NCBI GenBank assembly: GCA_002348705.1
Contig: DEAU01000010.1
Coordinates: forward strand, 24,122 to 88,121
From: Candidatus Neomicrothrix sp. UBA2974
GTDB lineage: Bacteria; Actinomycetota; Acidimicrobiia; Acidimicrobiales; MedAcidi-G1
DNA: 64,000 bases
Direction: 5' to 3'
Shown here piece by piece: positions 16,400 to 24,957 of the stretch. Made by a program: the position numbers and the translations under genes. The notes below the pieces were generated by a model that searched no databases, was not told where the DNA came from, and saw only the letters and a program-made list of their open reading frames with translations. Positions within the stretch are counted from its first letter, which is position 1. Each line of letters opens with the position of its first letter.

Positions 16400-17256
16400 G
16401 CCGGCTTGAGTCTCAGGATCCGAAATCGAACGTCGATCCCAAAGTCGTTGAAGCGTTCGGACAGGAGTGGGAGCGATTCACTAACGCTGGACTTGCTCGT
16501 TCGGAGCTCCAATCGATGTTCGACGATTACGCGACGATCTTCCCGTGGGACGAACTCCCGTCAGAACCAGTCGGCTTTGACGCTGGTTGTGGTTCGGGGA
16601 GGTGGGCTGCCTTCTTCGCACCACGGGTTGGCCACTTGTACTGCATAGATGCCAGTGCCGAAGCGCTAAACGTTGCTCGCCAGGTGCTGAGAGATCATGG
16701 AAACGTCTCCTTCCTGCACGAGGATCTGAGCTCTCTGGGACTTGAAGAGGAGAGTTGTGATTTCGGCTACTCACTCGGAGTACTGCATCACATTCCAGAC
16801 ACAGCGTCTGCCCTCCAGTCGTGCGTTCGTCGGTTGCGGCCCGGGGCACCCTTTCTCGTCTACCTCTACTACGACCTGGAAGGAGCGGGGGTTGTTCGTC
16901 GGGTCATACTTCGTTTGGTAACCGTTGTTAGAACCGTGGTCTCGCGGCTACCGCGCACATTCCGGCACATAGTGGCTGACGTCATTGCTGTCAGCATCTA
17001 CTGGCCCTTTGCAAGGTTTGCACGGATGGCCGAGCGTCTCGGTCGAGATCCCTCGTCGCTGCCGCTCTTTCAATATCGGAACAGAAGTTTTTCTGTTATG
17101 CGAAACGATGCACTCGACCGATTCGGAACACGTCTCGAGAAGCGGTTCAGCCGCGATGAAGTCAAGAAACTCCTCGAGCACGCAGGCCTCATCAACGTCG
17201 AGTTTTCAGACGGGCCGCCGTGGTGGGTCGCCGTGGGACGAAGGGATGTCGGGTGA
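16396..17256 (+). CDS. Class I SAM-dependent methyltransferase with amphipathic insertion
   Basis: The product has 286 residues. Motif I is FDAGCGSGRWAAFF (about 55-68), with acidic YCIDAS after the second strand and GYSLGVLHHIPDTASAL at motif IV/post-IV, the usual order of type-11 methyltransferases. A hydrophobic or amphipathic stretch (about 165-210, VVRRVILRLVTVVRTVVSRL) is inserted before the last strands, as in enzymes that work on lipid-linked sugars at the membrane. The TTG start overlaps the previous stop (TTGA) and is preceded by GGGAGGGGA, a strong ribosome site. The substrate is unknown. Its place between polymerase and flippase suggests methylation of a repeat-unit sugar. Confidence 0.78.
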   Translation: MSRLESQDPKSNVDPKVVEAFGQEWERFTNAGLARSELQSMFDDYATIFPWDELPSEPVGFDAGCGSGRWAAFFAPRVGHLYCIDASAEALNVARQVLRDHGNVSFLHEDLSSLGLEEESCDFGYSLGVLHHIPDTASALQSCVRRLRPGAPFLVYLYYDLEGAGVVRRVILRLVTVVRTVVSRLPRTFRHIVADVIAVSIYWPFARFARMAERLGRDPSSLPLFQYRNRSFSVMRNDALDRFGTRLEKRFSRDEVKKLLEHAGLINVEFSDGPPWWVAVGRRDVG

Positions 17257-18506
17257 TCCGAGTCCTTCTGACGCGTCGTCCGCGCCTCGTCGCCTTCCTA
17301 AATCAGGCGCGAGGAGAGTCGATGGTGGTGTCTTCGGCCAGGCTGCTTTCGGCAGGATGCTCTCTCCTAGTGGCCGTAGTCAGCGCCAGGGTATTGGGGC
17401 CGGCCGGCCGCGGCGAGATTGTTTTCGTCATGACGGTCACCATGCTCGGTAGCGAATTCGTAAGCCTTGGGGCGAACGTCAGTGGTCGAATCCAGATTCT
17501 GCGCCGGTCGGGCGTGCAAATCGAGGATTACCTGGGCCTAGTAGCGGTGCTTGTCGGCGTTCAGGCGATTCTGATGTCTCTGGTCCTCGGACTCGTTGGT
17601 GGATTGGCAATTGGTCTCACTCCCATGGGATGCGGCCTAGGAGTCCTTCTGGGCATAGCGATGTTCGCAGCCCACATGCTGGTCGACGCCGCTTTCTCTC
17701 TTCGTCGAACTCTCGAAACGGGCATCCGCGATCTCCTGATCGGAGCGGTTCCGTTGTTGCCCGTGATAGTCCTGGCGTCTATCGGTCACCTATCGGTAGA
17801 AGGGGTGCTCGGGCTCACTGCAGCGGGTTACCTGACCGGAGGTGGCTACCTGACTTTCGTGGTAGCTCGCAGGGTCCACAGCATCAGGTTCTCATCGCGA
17901 AACTGGGCGACCATCATCCGAAACGGAGTGCCGGTGCTGGGCGGCACATTCGGCCAGACGTTGGCCTTCCGGGCCGACCGGTTGGCAATCGGGCTCTTGG
18001 CGACCTCAGCGACTCTTGGGGTGTTTTCGGTGTCGGCTACGGCAGCGGAACTTCCGAGGCTCCTTCTCCTGCCGGTGACTCAGATCCTGGCGAACCGAGT
18101 GGCCGAGGGACGGATCCCGGTATCTGGAATCCGACGCATCGTGGTCCGGGTGTGGGCCGGGTACGGGCTGATTCTGTTGTTGGTGGCCTTGGTGGGCGCC
18201 CCGCTGGTTTTAACTGTCGTAGGCGATGCCTTCGCCGAGGCTCGGGACACAATTGCCGTCCTCGCTTTCAGCGAGGCACTTCTCGGGATCTACTTCCTTT
18301 CGGTCGCCGTGCTGACTGGCTTGGCGAACTTCAGGAGCCTGCCGGCGCCTGCCTTAACGGGTGCCCTCTTTATTTTGATCGGTGATCTCCTCGTCGTGGC
18401 ATCGCATAGCAGTCTTGGTGCCGCTTGGGTCCGCGTCGTGGGATTCGGTGTAATGGCCATCGTGGCGCTCCTGTCAGCGCGAAACAAGGTGCGGGAGAAC
18501 GCGTGA
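17253..18506 (+). CDS. Polysaccharide flippase, Wzx/MOP superfamily
   Basis: The product has about 417 residues from GTG 17253, which overlaps the previous stop (GTGA); the frame is open a little further upstream but coupling favours this start. It has about 12 hydrophobic segments in pairs. The first helix region contains SARVLGPAGRGEIVFVM, the (x)LGPxxxGxY-like motif typical of Wzx proteins, and FRADRLAIGLLA in the middle marks the start of the second half. It would flip the undecaprenyl-linked repeat unit across the cytoplasmic membrane for the Wzy-like protein at 14348. The stop overlaps the next glycosyltransferase. Confidence 0.85.
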   Translation: MIRVLLTRRPRLVAFLNQARGESMVVSSARLLSAGCSLLVAVVSARVLGPAGRGEIVFVMTVTMLGSEFVSLGANVSGRIQILRRSGVQIEDYLGLVAVLVGVQAILMSLVLGLVGGLAIGLTPMGCGLGVLLGIAMFAAHMLVDAAFSLRRTLETGIRDLLIGAVPLLPVIVLASIGHLSVEGVLGLTAAGYLTGGGYLTFVVARRVHSIRFSSRNWATIIRNGVPVLGGTFGQTLAFRADRLAIGLLATSATLGVFSVSATAAELPRLLLLPVTQILANRVAEGRIPVSGIRRIVVRVWAGYGLILLLVALVGAPLVLTVVGDAFAEARDTIAVLAFSEALLGIYFLSVAVLTGLANFRSLPAPALTGALFILIGDLLVVASHSSLGAAWVRVVGFGVMAIVALLSARNKVRENA

Positions 18507-19462
18507 GTGAGGAGGTCGGCGGACAGCCGACGGTCAGCGTCGTGATACCGATGTACCAAGCGGGACCGTGGATCGGCGAGGCCTTGGAATCGGTGGAATC
18601 CCAGACATATCCGATCCATGAGTGCATCGTGGTCGACGATGGTTCGACGGATGATGGCCCTGAAGTAGTTGCTTCGATCGCGGACCGCGCCCAGTTCAAC
18701 GTGCGCCTCATCTCTCAAACCAACGCCGGCGTGTCTGCTGCCAGGAATTCAGGACTTGCGATTGCTACAGGAGACCTAGTAGCGCTCCTTGATGCTGACG
18801 ACCTCTGGCATCCAAAGAAGATCGAACGTCAGATTGACCTGATGTCTCGCGTTGGCTCCAGCATCTGCCTTAGTGGCTACGCCCAGTTCGATAGTGGATC
18901 ACGGCGTGTAACTGGAGTTGTCTCATTTCGCTACCCGGAGAGGGCCATGCGGAGATGGTTGGCTATGGAGGGCAGTGGTCTTTGCCTAGCTTCTTCAGGC
19001 CTTTTGCGTCGCACGGCTCTCGACGAAGTCCGCGCCTTCGATGATCGGGTATCCATCTGTGAAGACCTGGAGTTCATGGTGAGGATATGCCGTGTGGGTC
19101 CGTTAGCTATCGATCCTGGGATCCTCGTCGGCTACCGGAACCACCGAGGACAGGCTCACCGGCAGGTTGGACCTCTGGCTGCCAACACTGCTGTCCTCCT
19201 CGACGAGGTACTCGAAGCAGCCGAGTTTGGTCGCCCCTTCATGCGGCGCTGCCGTGCTGGCCTCGACGCCCATGTGGGATATGTGCATCTCGCAGGAGGT
19301 GACTTCCGGGCGGCGATCTCTCACCTGATGTCGGCGGCACGTCGTGATCCGCGCCGTCTCGTGACGATTCCTGTGAACGCGTTGGCGCGACGACTACTTA
19401 GATCATTGCGGGCACGCCGATTTCTACATAGATGGCCGGCGACTGATTCGGGTCATTGCTGA
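18503..19462 (+). CDS. Family 2 glycosyltransferase
   Basis: The product has about 319 residues. The GT-A domain has VSVVIPMYQAGPWIGEALES, ECIVVDDGSTDDGPEVV, the helix AGVSAARNSGLAIATGD and the DxD site LLDADDLWHP (about 88-100), all canonical for GT2. The acceptor region includes ICEDLEFMVRICRVG. A basic C-terminal tail (RRLLRSLRARRFLHRW) may attach it to the membrane. The GTG start overlaps the flippase stop (GTGA). It adds one sugar to the lipid-linked repeat unit; the donor cannot be read from the sequence. Confidence 0.88.
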   Translation: MSEEVGGQPTVSVVIPMYQAGPWIGEALESVESQTYPIHECIVVDDGSTDDGPEVVASIADRAQFNVRLISQTNAGVSAARNSGLAIATGDLVALLDADDLWHPKKIERQIDLMSRVGSSICLSGYAQFDSGSRRVTGVVSFRYPERAMRRWLAMEGSGLCLASSGLLRRTALDEVRAFDDRVSICEDLEFMVRICRVGPLAIDPGILVGYRNHRGQAHRQVGPLAANTAVLLDEVLEAAEFGRPFMRRCRAGLDAHVGYVHLAGGDFRAAISHLMSAARRDPRRLVTIPVNALARRLLRSLRARRFLHRWPATDSGHC

Positions 19463-20922
19463 TGGTTCGAGACAACCTTGTTGTGGCGCGGCGATGGGCT
19501 CTGGACCACCCAGTACTTGTGGTGGCCTTGGTGGCCTTGGTTGCCCGGGCGATGGTTGCCACGGTGCTCAACGTCAGTGACACTTGGTCGCTGGCTCCCG
19601 ATGCCGGCCAGTACCTAGCCGTCGCTGAGGCTTCCGCTGACGGGCGAATCAAGGTCTTTTGGCTGGGGTATGGAGAATCGTTGTACAGGTCGACGTGGGC
19701 CTACACAGCTCAGATCGCTGCTCTTTTTGAAATCTTCGGTCCTTTCCGATCCCTTGGTCAGGCAGTGTCGGTGGCATACGGGGCATTAACGGCTGCGGCG
19801 ACTACCTCACTTGCTCTTCGCGTTGTTCGTCGTCCCTTTGCGCTCGGTGCTGGCCTAATCGTTGCGCTCGCTCCCTCGCAGGTGCTCTGGTCTTCGGTCG
19901 CCCTCCGCGAGTCGCTGGTATGGGCCGTCCTTGCGATCGTCGGACTAATTCTGTTGCGCGTAAAGCCGACATCCAACCAGCGAAGTGTCTTGATCGTGGT
20001 CGCTTGGCTGGGTCTTGCCTACCTCGCTCTCGTCCATCTGCGCAATCAGACGGCTTTTCTGATGCTTTGGTCGGCGGCGTGTGCATTAGCCATCTCGCCG
20101 GGAAACCGTCTAGCCAGAGTCTCTTTGGCCGTCCTATTTCTGATAGCCGTACCCTGGTCCGTGGGTCGAAGTATCGCCGACCTCGAATTCCTGAGCCGCT
20201 CAGCAGGCCGATTGGGGACCGTTCGCACCTATATGGCGATGGAGGCTGAAACCGCCATTGTGGCCCCTGAGCTGTATTTGCCGGACTCATCGAGGAATGG
20301 GACGTCGGTGTTGGATGCCGGCGGAGGGGTCGCCACCGTCGTTCCGTCAGGGACAGTGGTTCGGAAATCGACGGTGGAGCCATTGGATGGGCAGACCCCA
20401 TCATCTACTTCGACGACTCTGGTCGTGCGAGCAGAAGGCGATCAGGTGGACGCGGTGTCGACCACGACTGCCCACGTCGGCGTCCTCGATCGGACGATAG
20501 AGGAGTCTGAAGCTGGGCAGAAATTCGTCATCGACCTAGAGGGGCGTGCAGTCTCAGTTCATAACGACCTGTCGGCGAATCTGTCGGCGTTTCCTCGCGG
20601 CCTAGTGGCAGTGTCCATCCGTCCGTTCCCATGGGAGGAGTGGACATCCAGCCGGAGGTTTATGGCCTCTGCCGAATCGGTGTTTTGGCTCCCGCTAATC
20701 ATCGCTGCCGGTGCCGGCATCTGGTGTCGGCGGCGTGAACTGGCGGTAATCGCATTTCCCGCTCTGTTGGCCGTCACCGTCTTAGTGTCAGGGGCCGTGA
20801 CCCACGGGAATCTCGGCACGGCTTTCCGGCATAGGGGTCAGATTCTCTGGGCTCTGGCTGTTCTTGCGTCGGCCGGACTCCAGTGGTGGGTTGATCGAAG
20901 GAAAATTGGGGAGGACCAGTGA
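19462..20922 (+). CDS. Polytopic membrane protein, possible lipid-linked sugar transferase (GT39/PMT-like) or second polymerase
   Basis: The product has about 486 residues. Around nine hydrophobic segments lie in two blocks (about 15-225 and 410-475) separated by a ~180-residue extracytoplasmic loop rich in Ser/Thr/Val. The first loop contains DTWSLAPDAGQYLAVAEA, where an Asp pair after helix 1 recalls the catalytic region of GT-C/PMT-type enzymes, and ALAPSQVLWSSVALRESL recalls the same superfamily. I cannot assign a family firmly. ATG 19462 shares one base with the previous stop (TGATG). It may be a Wzy-type polymerase or a GT-C transferase using polyprenyl-phosphate sugars. Confidence 0.6.
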   Translation: MVRDNLVVARRWALDHPVLVVALVALVARAMVATVLNVSDTWSLAPDAGQYLAVAEASADGRIKVFWLGYGESLYRSTWAYTAQIAALFEIFGPFRSLGQAVSVAYGALTAAATTSLALRVVRRPFALGAGLIVALAPSQVLWSSVALRESLVWAVLAIVGLILLRVKPTSNQRSVLIVVAWLGLAYLALVHLRNQTAFLMLWSAACALAISPGNRLARVSLAVLFLIAVPWSVGRSIADLEFLSRSAGRLGTVRTYMAMEAETAIVAPELYLPDSSRNGTSVLDAGGGVATVVPSGTVVRKSTVEPLDGQTPSSTSTTLVVRAEGDQVDAVSTTTAHVGVLDRTIEESEAGQKFVIDLEGRAVSVHNDLSANLSAFPRGLVAVSIRPFPWEEWTSSRRFMASAESVFWLPLIIAAGAGIWCRRRELAVIAFPALLAVTVLVSGAVTHGNLGTAFRHRGQILWALAVLASAGLQWWVDRRKIGEDQ

Positions 20923-21743
20923 GAGGTGGAGACTTTGGAGACGAGAGGCTCCGTGATCTCGCCATCAGTAAGCACGACCGGGAGGCTGGAGCCTTTGAGG
21001 AGGAATACGGATCCCGGGCAAAGTCAGGTCATAGGGCTACGGCCTTTCTTCTAGGGAGGGAGAAGATTGATCGGCTTCTGGCGGATCGACTCCTAACCCT
21101 TTCCGATGGAGCGCGCGTTCTCGACGCCGGATGCGGGACCGGACATCAAGTAGCAGACATGGTCAAAGCTGGCTTCGACGCAGTTGGTGTCGAACCTTCT
21201 CTCGAGATGCGTCGACGCGCCAAGGCGCTGAATCCGGGAGTTGAGGTAGTTGATGGTTCGGTTACCGATCTTCCGTTCGACGACGCCTCGTTCGACGCGG
21301 TGATCGCTTTAGAGGTGCTTCGGTACCTTCCCCGGGCTGACAATCTCGCTGCTTTCCGGGAGATACACCGCGTCCTTCGCCCGGGCGGCATGATTTTTCT
21401 CACCATGGTGAACCGATGGGCCATAGATGGCTACGTAATCTGGGAGGGAGTTTTGGCCCGACGTTCACTAAGCGACGACGGGCCGAATCGTGCCCATTGC
21501 GAGTTCGTGACCCCGGGTGGCGCCCGACGCGATCTGGTGTCGCACGGCTTTGACGGTGTGGAAACCCATGGTCGACTCTTGCTGCCCCTCCGATGGGCAT
21601 ACAAGATTCACCTCAGATTGGGTCGGATGGTCGCGACTGTTCTAGATCCGGTTGACAACCTCCTATGCCGAATCCCAGGAACAGCCGGGCTAGCCGGCCA
21701 CCTAGTCGTGGTTGCTCGGGCGGGAGAAGCGGCGGAGGGCTAG
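20919..21743 (+). CDS. Class I SAM-dependent methyltransferase
   Basis: The product has 274 residues. Motif I is LDAGCGTGHQVADM (about 69-82), the acidic VGVEPS follows, then the DASFDAVIALEVLRYLP region and HRVLRPGGMIFLT, a typical type-11 methyltransferase order. It is the last gene of the operon that begins at 14348. GTG 20919 overlaps the stop of the membrane protein (GTGA). Its 3' end overlaps the convergent deacetylase by 4 bases. The substrate is not evident. Confidence 0.8.
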   Translation: MRGGDFGDERLRDLAISKHDREAGAFEEEYGSRAKSGHRATAFLLGREKIDRLLADRLLTLSDGARVLDAGCGTGHQVADMVKAGFDAVGVEPSLEMRRRAKALNPGVEVVDGSVTDLPFDDASFDAVIALEVLRYLPRADNLAAFREIHRVLRPGGMIFLTMVNRWAIDGYVIWEGVLARRSLSDDGPNRAHCEFVTPGGARRDLVSHGFDGVETHGRLLLPLRWAYKIHLRLGRMVATVLDPVDNLLCRIPGTAGLAGHLVVVARAGEAAEG

Positions 21744-22597
21744 GCCTCCGACCACGAAACCAAGTGATACCGATCGCGACCGAACGGTGGATCGTCGACC
21801 GAGGTGAGGAGGCGGTGTTCCTCCCAGCACTGACGGGCGAATTCAAGGCGGATTTCGCGGATGGGGTCATTTTGGTACATCTCTTCCAGGTCGGACCCTG
21901 GCGAGAACGGATGGACCATCACCTCCACGAGGTCGGACGGTTCTGTCTGGCTAACCACCGCCTCATAGTCAGTGGACGTCCAGCCGTGGTTTGCTGGAAG
22001 AAGGTGAAGCGACACCAGTCGATCGTTGGTTGCTCCGGCGAATCGATGTTGAATTCGTCGCGCTGCCATCGACATAGAAGTGTTTCGCACGGAGGAGATA
22101 GGGCTGGAGAGCGATCCTTTCGGTCGTCTAGGGGGGCGGACCAGTCGCATGCGGGAAACTTGGCTGTCCAGCACGGGGGACATTGCTCGAAAGACCCAAG
22201 GCGCCATATGGACATGCTGGTGACTGTCTATATGGGTAGGCACGATGCCATGTTCGTGGATACGGGTCAGCTGGGCTTCGAACTCGCGTCTGATGTCTCC
22301 AGGGTCTATTGCCCGGCGGAGGCACCGACGGAGGAGCTCCCCTCGGAGCAGAAACTGCCCGCTCTCGTCGACAAGAGAAGGAACGCGCGTCAGAGGCCGT
22401 CCCTCGGTGAGGTTGAAGTGCAGGCCGACACCGAGTCGGGGATGACTGTGGGCTATCTCAACTGCTTGCTCCGTTGCCTGCATGTTGACCATCAGAGTGG
22501 TCGAGGAGACCTGTTCGTTGAGGTGGGCGTCGAGGATGCCTTGGGTCACGTCGTTGCAGAGTCCAAAATCGTCGGCGTTCACGATGATTCTCCGCAT
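21740..22597 (-). CDS. YdjC/HpnK-family carbohydrate deacetylase
   Basis: The product has 285 residues. MRRIIVNADDFGLC at the N-terminus holds the Asp-Asp metal/catalytic pair, GVGLHFNLTEGRPL follows, and HIDSHQHVHMAPWVF supplies the His ligands. These three motifs define the YdjC superfamily (chitooligosaccharide deacetylase ChbG, hopanoid deacetylase HpnK). It would remove an acetyl group from an N-acetylated sugar. It is on the opposite strand, divergent from the glycosyltransferase at 22660. A CATGCT element six bases upstream of its ATG resembles the leaderless promoters elsewhere in the window. It probably trims an N-acetyl sugar of the glycan or its lipid-linked precursor. Confidence 0.85.
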   Translation of the reverse strand: MRRIIVNADDFGLCNDVTQGILDAHLNEQVSSTTLMVNMQATEQAVEIAHSHPRLGVGLHFNLTEGRPLTRVPSLVDESGQFLLRGELLRRCLRRAIDPGDIRREFEAQLTRIHEHGIVPTHIDSHQHVHMAPWVFRAMSPVLDSQVSRMRLVRPPRRPKGSLSSPISSVRNTSMSMAARRIQHRFAGATNDRLVSLHLLPANHGWTSTDYEAVVSQTEPSDLVEVMVHPFSPGSDLEEMYQNDPIREIRLEFARQCWEEHRLLTSVDDPPFGRDRYHLVSWSEA

Positions 22598-22659
22598 CTA
22601 GAAAGCATGGCACGCAGGCTGAAGCAGGTGGTTCCAGCCGTCATGGCAGGTTTGGACCT

Positions 22660-23727
22660 GTGAACGTGGATATCCGAGGTGGACCGAGGATCGGTTACGT
22701 TCCGCTCCATCCGATGATGACGCCGCCCGGAGACCGTAGGCGGTTTCCTGCCTACGCTGCTGACCGGGGAATTCCCTTTCAGGTTGTTGACGGGTGGGAG
22801 GGAATGGACTTAGTGGTCCTCTCTTCCGAGGCCGACATAGTTTTTTGGCGCCATGCGCCCGCAGGGGTGGGGATCGTTCTTGACCTCCCCGATGCATTTC
22901 TAGAGGAGGGCTGGGGCCTTCGCAGCGCAGCACGAGGTTTGGCGAAGTGGATTGCTGGGCCACTGTCTCGTCCAGTCACCAGCCACCACCGGGCGATGTG
23001 TCGGTTAATTGAGAGAGCTGATGCCGTCGTCTGCAGCACGCCGGAACAGGAACGAAATCTTGCCCGGTATTCCGACAACGTCCACGTGGCCTTGGATTTG
23101 CACCGCGAGTTCAAACCCGTCTCTCCGGTGGACGCCACTTTGCGGGGTGACCGGCTCCATCTCGTTTGGGAGGGCCTTTACCCGACGCTCGTCGCCATTG
23201 AGCCTGTCCTCCCAGCGATTCGAGGTCTTGCCGAAGACTTTGAGGTGGTGCTCCACTTGGTGACCGATCCCGTTGCTCACCGATTCATGAATCGGTACGG
23301 GACTATCAATGTGGCCGATGTGGTAGAGAGATGGGGAGTGAAGGTGGAGGTCCACCCATGGACCCCGGTTGAACTAGGTCGGGTGGCGACATTCGCTGAT
23401 CTAGCGATCGTGCCCGTCGACCGGTCCGATCCCTACACCCTGGGAAAGCCGGAAAACCGTATGCGGATCTTTTGGAGGCTCGGGCTCCCAGTCGTTGGAT
23501 CTGAATCGCCGGCCCACCGCCGAGCCTGTGAGGTGGCAGGAATGCCTGCAGACGTCCTGTGCGTGGACAGTAAGGACTGGGCGCGATCGTTGGTGCACTA
23601 CGCCAACGAGCCGGAAGAAAGGCTCGCCGTCGCAAGGGCTGGTCATACGGCTGCTCTTGGGGTTTACGGCGACGAGTCCGTTCTTGCCGCATGGGATGGA
23701 GTGCTTCAGGGTCTGGGAGTCCTATGA
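22660..23727 (+). CDS. GT-B (GT4-like) glycosyltransferase
   Basis: The product has 355 residues. The N-terminal domain is atypical, but the C-terminal half shows HLVWEGLYPTLVAIEPVLPA, then FADLAIVPVDRSDPYTLGKPENRMRIFWRLGLPVVGSESPA, the donor-binding region of GT4 enzymes in which a lysine and acidic residue normally bind the nucleotide sugar. GTG 22660 is the start; CAGGTT lies seven bases upstream, so the mRNA may be leaderless. The ATGA overlap with the next glycosyltransferase shows coupling. Confidence 0.72.
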   Translation: MNVDIRGGPRIGYVPLHPMMTPPGDRRRFPAYAADRGIPFQVVDGWEGMDLVVLSSEADIVFWRHAPAGVGIVLDLPDAFLEEGWGLRSAARGLAKWIAGPLSRPVTSHHRAMCRLIERADAVVCSTPEQERNLARYSDNVHVALDLHREFKPVSPVDATLRGDRLHLVWEGLYPTLVAIEPVLPAIRGLAEDFEVVLHLVTDPVAHRFMNRYGTINVADVVERWGVKVEVHPWTPVELGRVATFADLAIVPVDRSDPYTLGKPENRMRIFWRLGLPVVGSESPAHRRACEVAGMPADVLCVDSKDWARSLVHYANEPEERLAVARAGHTAALGVYGDESVLAAWDGVLQGLGVL

Positions 23728-24884
23728 CTAAAAGACACTGTGGAAGCGAGGCCAGCTTGGAGGTCACCTACCTGTCAATGGATCCGGTTACCAGCACTGT
23801 GGGTGCTTCTCAGGTAGTGGCATATATACGCCGTCTTGCCGATCGGGGCGTGTTGGTCCACCTTCACAGTTTTGAATACAGGCCGGATGAGCGCCTACGA
23901 CTCGAATTCGAAGAGCAGGGGGTGCAGTGGACAGCACACCGCTATGGCAAAGGGGGAACGCTGGGCGGTCTTAGCCGGGTCATTCGGTTAGCGCGATCCA
24001 TTAGGGGAGCTCAACTGGTCCATGCTCGCAGTGATATGGCAGCAGCTGCGGCGATGCTGGCTAGGGTCGACCGTTGGCTCTGGGACGTCCGGTCCTTTTG
24101 GGCCGATCAGAAGGTGGCTACAGGGGTGTTCTCCCAGAGGTCCCCTCAGGCTCGCCTATTTCGCAGAATTGAGCAGGAGGCAGCCCGGCGGTCGACACGC
24201 ATCTTGGGCCTCACAGCTTCGGCGATCGGTGAACTGGAACGTCGCTACGGTAGTTCTGTCTCCGATCGGGCGGCAGTGGTGACCACCTGTGTTGACCGGC
24301 AACGGTTCAAAATATTCCCGCTACCGGCAACTGGACCTGTCCGCCTGCTCTTGGCCGGAACCCTCAATCGTTATTACGACGTGCCGCTCATGATCGAGTT
24401 TGTCCGAGCAGTGGCTCGTCGTACGACCGTTGAACTGGTGGTAGCGGCACCTGGCGAAACGAGCTGGGATGAGGAACTAGCCAGGGCCGGAGCGACCTTT
24501 ACCCGGGTTGAACCAATTGAGATGCCGGCTTTAGTGGCCAGCTGTCACGCTGGTCTGAGCGTGTGTAGAGACGACGCCGGGGTGAGCCTCCTGGCAGCGA
24601 TGCCGACAAAGATCGGTGAGTTCCTTGCTGTGGGACGACCTGTAGTGGTCAACGCTGGCCTAGTCGATGCGGCCAAGATGTTGCGGGAGCGAGCGACTGG
24701 CACTGTGCTCGGGGCGGGGGTCGGGGTCGATGAAGCGGCGGAGCACCTACTTGGACTCTTGGCCGATGAGGAGACCGGTATTCGGGCCGCAGGGCTGGCG
24801 GCAGACCATTTCGACCTAGACGACGGGGTAGATGTCCTGGCCAAGGTCTATCGAGACCTATGGGAACGAAAGCAACGCGTCTGA
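23724..24884 (+). CDS. GT4-like glycosyltransferase
   Basis: The product has about 386 residues from ATG 23724 (ATGA overlap with the previous stop). The N-terminal domain has TVGASQVVAYIRRLADRG, the usual opening loop of GT4 enzymes, and VHARSDMAAAAAML. The C-terminal domain has RLLLAGTLNRYYDVPLMIEF, then LLAAMPTKIGEFLAVGRPVVVNAG, the conserved E-containing donor region (KxxExLAxGxPVV). A weak GC hairpin (24888-24898) follows the stop before the rfbF leader. It adds one sugar to the glycan; the donor is unknown. Confidence 0.8.
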   Translation: MTKRHCGSEASLEVTYLSMDPVTSTVGASQVVAYIRRLADRGVLVHLHSFEYRPDERLRLEFEEQGVQWTAHRYGKGGTLGGLSRVIRLARSIRGAQLVHARSDMAAAAAMLARVDRWLWDVRSFWADQKVATGVFSQRSPQARLFRRIEQEAARRSTRILGLTASAIGELERRYGSSVSDRAAVVTTCVDRQRFKIFPLPATGPVRLLLAGTLNRYYDVPLMIEFVRAVARRTTVELVVAAPGETSWDEELARAGATFTRVEPIEMPALVASCHAGLSVCRDDAGVSLLAAMPTKIGEFLAVGRPVVVNAGLVDAAKMLRERATGTVLGAGVGVDEAAEHLLGLLADEETGIRAAGLAADHFDLDDGVDVLAKVYRDLWERKQRV

Positions 24885-24912
24885 CAGCCCCGACGGGGGT
24901 TTCTAGAAGGGA

Positions 24913-24918
24913 TACGGT
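24913..24918 (+). promoter_or_regulatory. Leaderless-type promoter -10 (TACGGT) for the rfbF leader ORF
   Basis: TACGGT, six bases (ACGAAG), then ATG 24925. The geometry is identical to the other leaderless promoters, but the first start codon belongs to a 10-codon ORF rather than to rfbF. Confidence 0.55.
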
Positions 24919-24924
24919 ACGAAG

Positions 24925-24957
24925 ATGTCTATATCAGATCAGGGGGGATGTAGGTGA
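24925..24957 (+). CDS. Ten-codon leader ORF overlapping the rfbF start
   Basis: ATG 24925 opens a peptide, MSISDQGGCR, whose TGA (24955-24957) overlaps the GTG start of rfbF (24954) as GTGA. It begins exactly six bases after a TACGGT -10, where this genome's leaderless genes begin. It contains the AGGGGGGA that would serve as rfbF's ribosome site. A ribosome finishing the leader would stop on top of the rfbF start, so its likely role is to couple or tune rfbF translation. It is too short for any homology argument. Confidence 0.4.
   Translation: MSISDQGGCR

Noticed and set aside
21665..22663. A 332-codon open frame on the plus strand
   Set aside because: It is antisense to the YdjC-like deacetylase, which has all three metal-site motifs.
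24886..24903. CCCC-GAC-GGGG hairpin with GTTTC as a terminator after 24884
   Set aside because: Four-base stem and three T residues only; too weak to list as a terminator.
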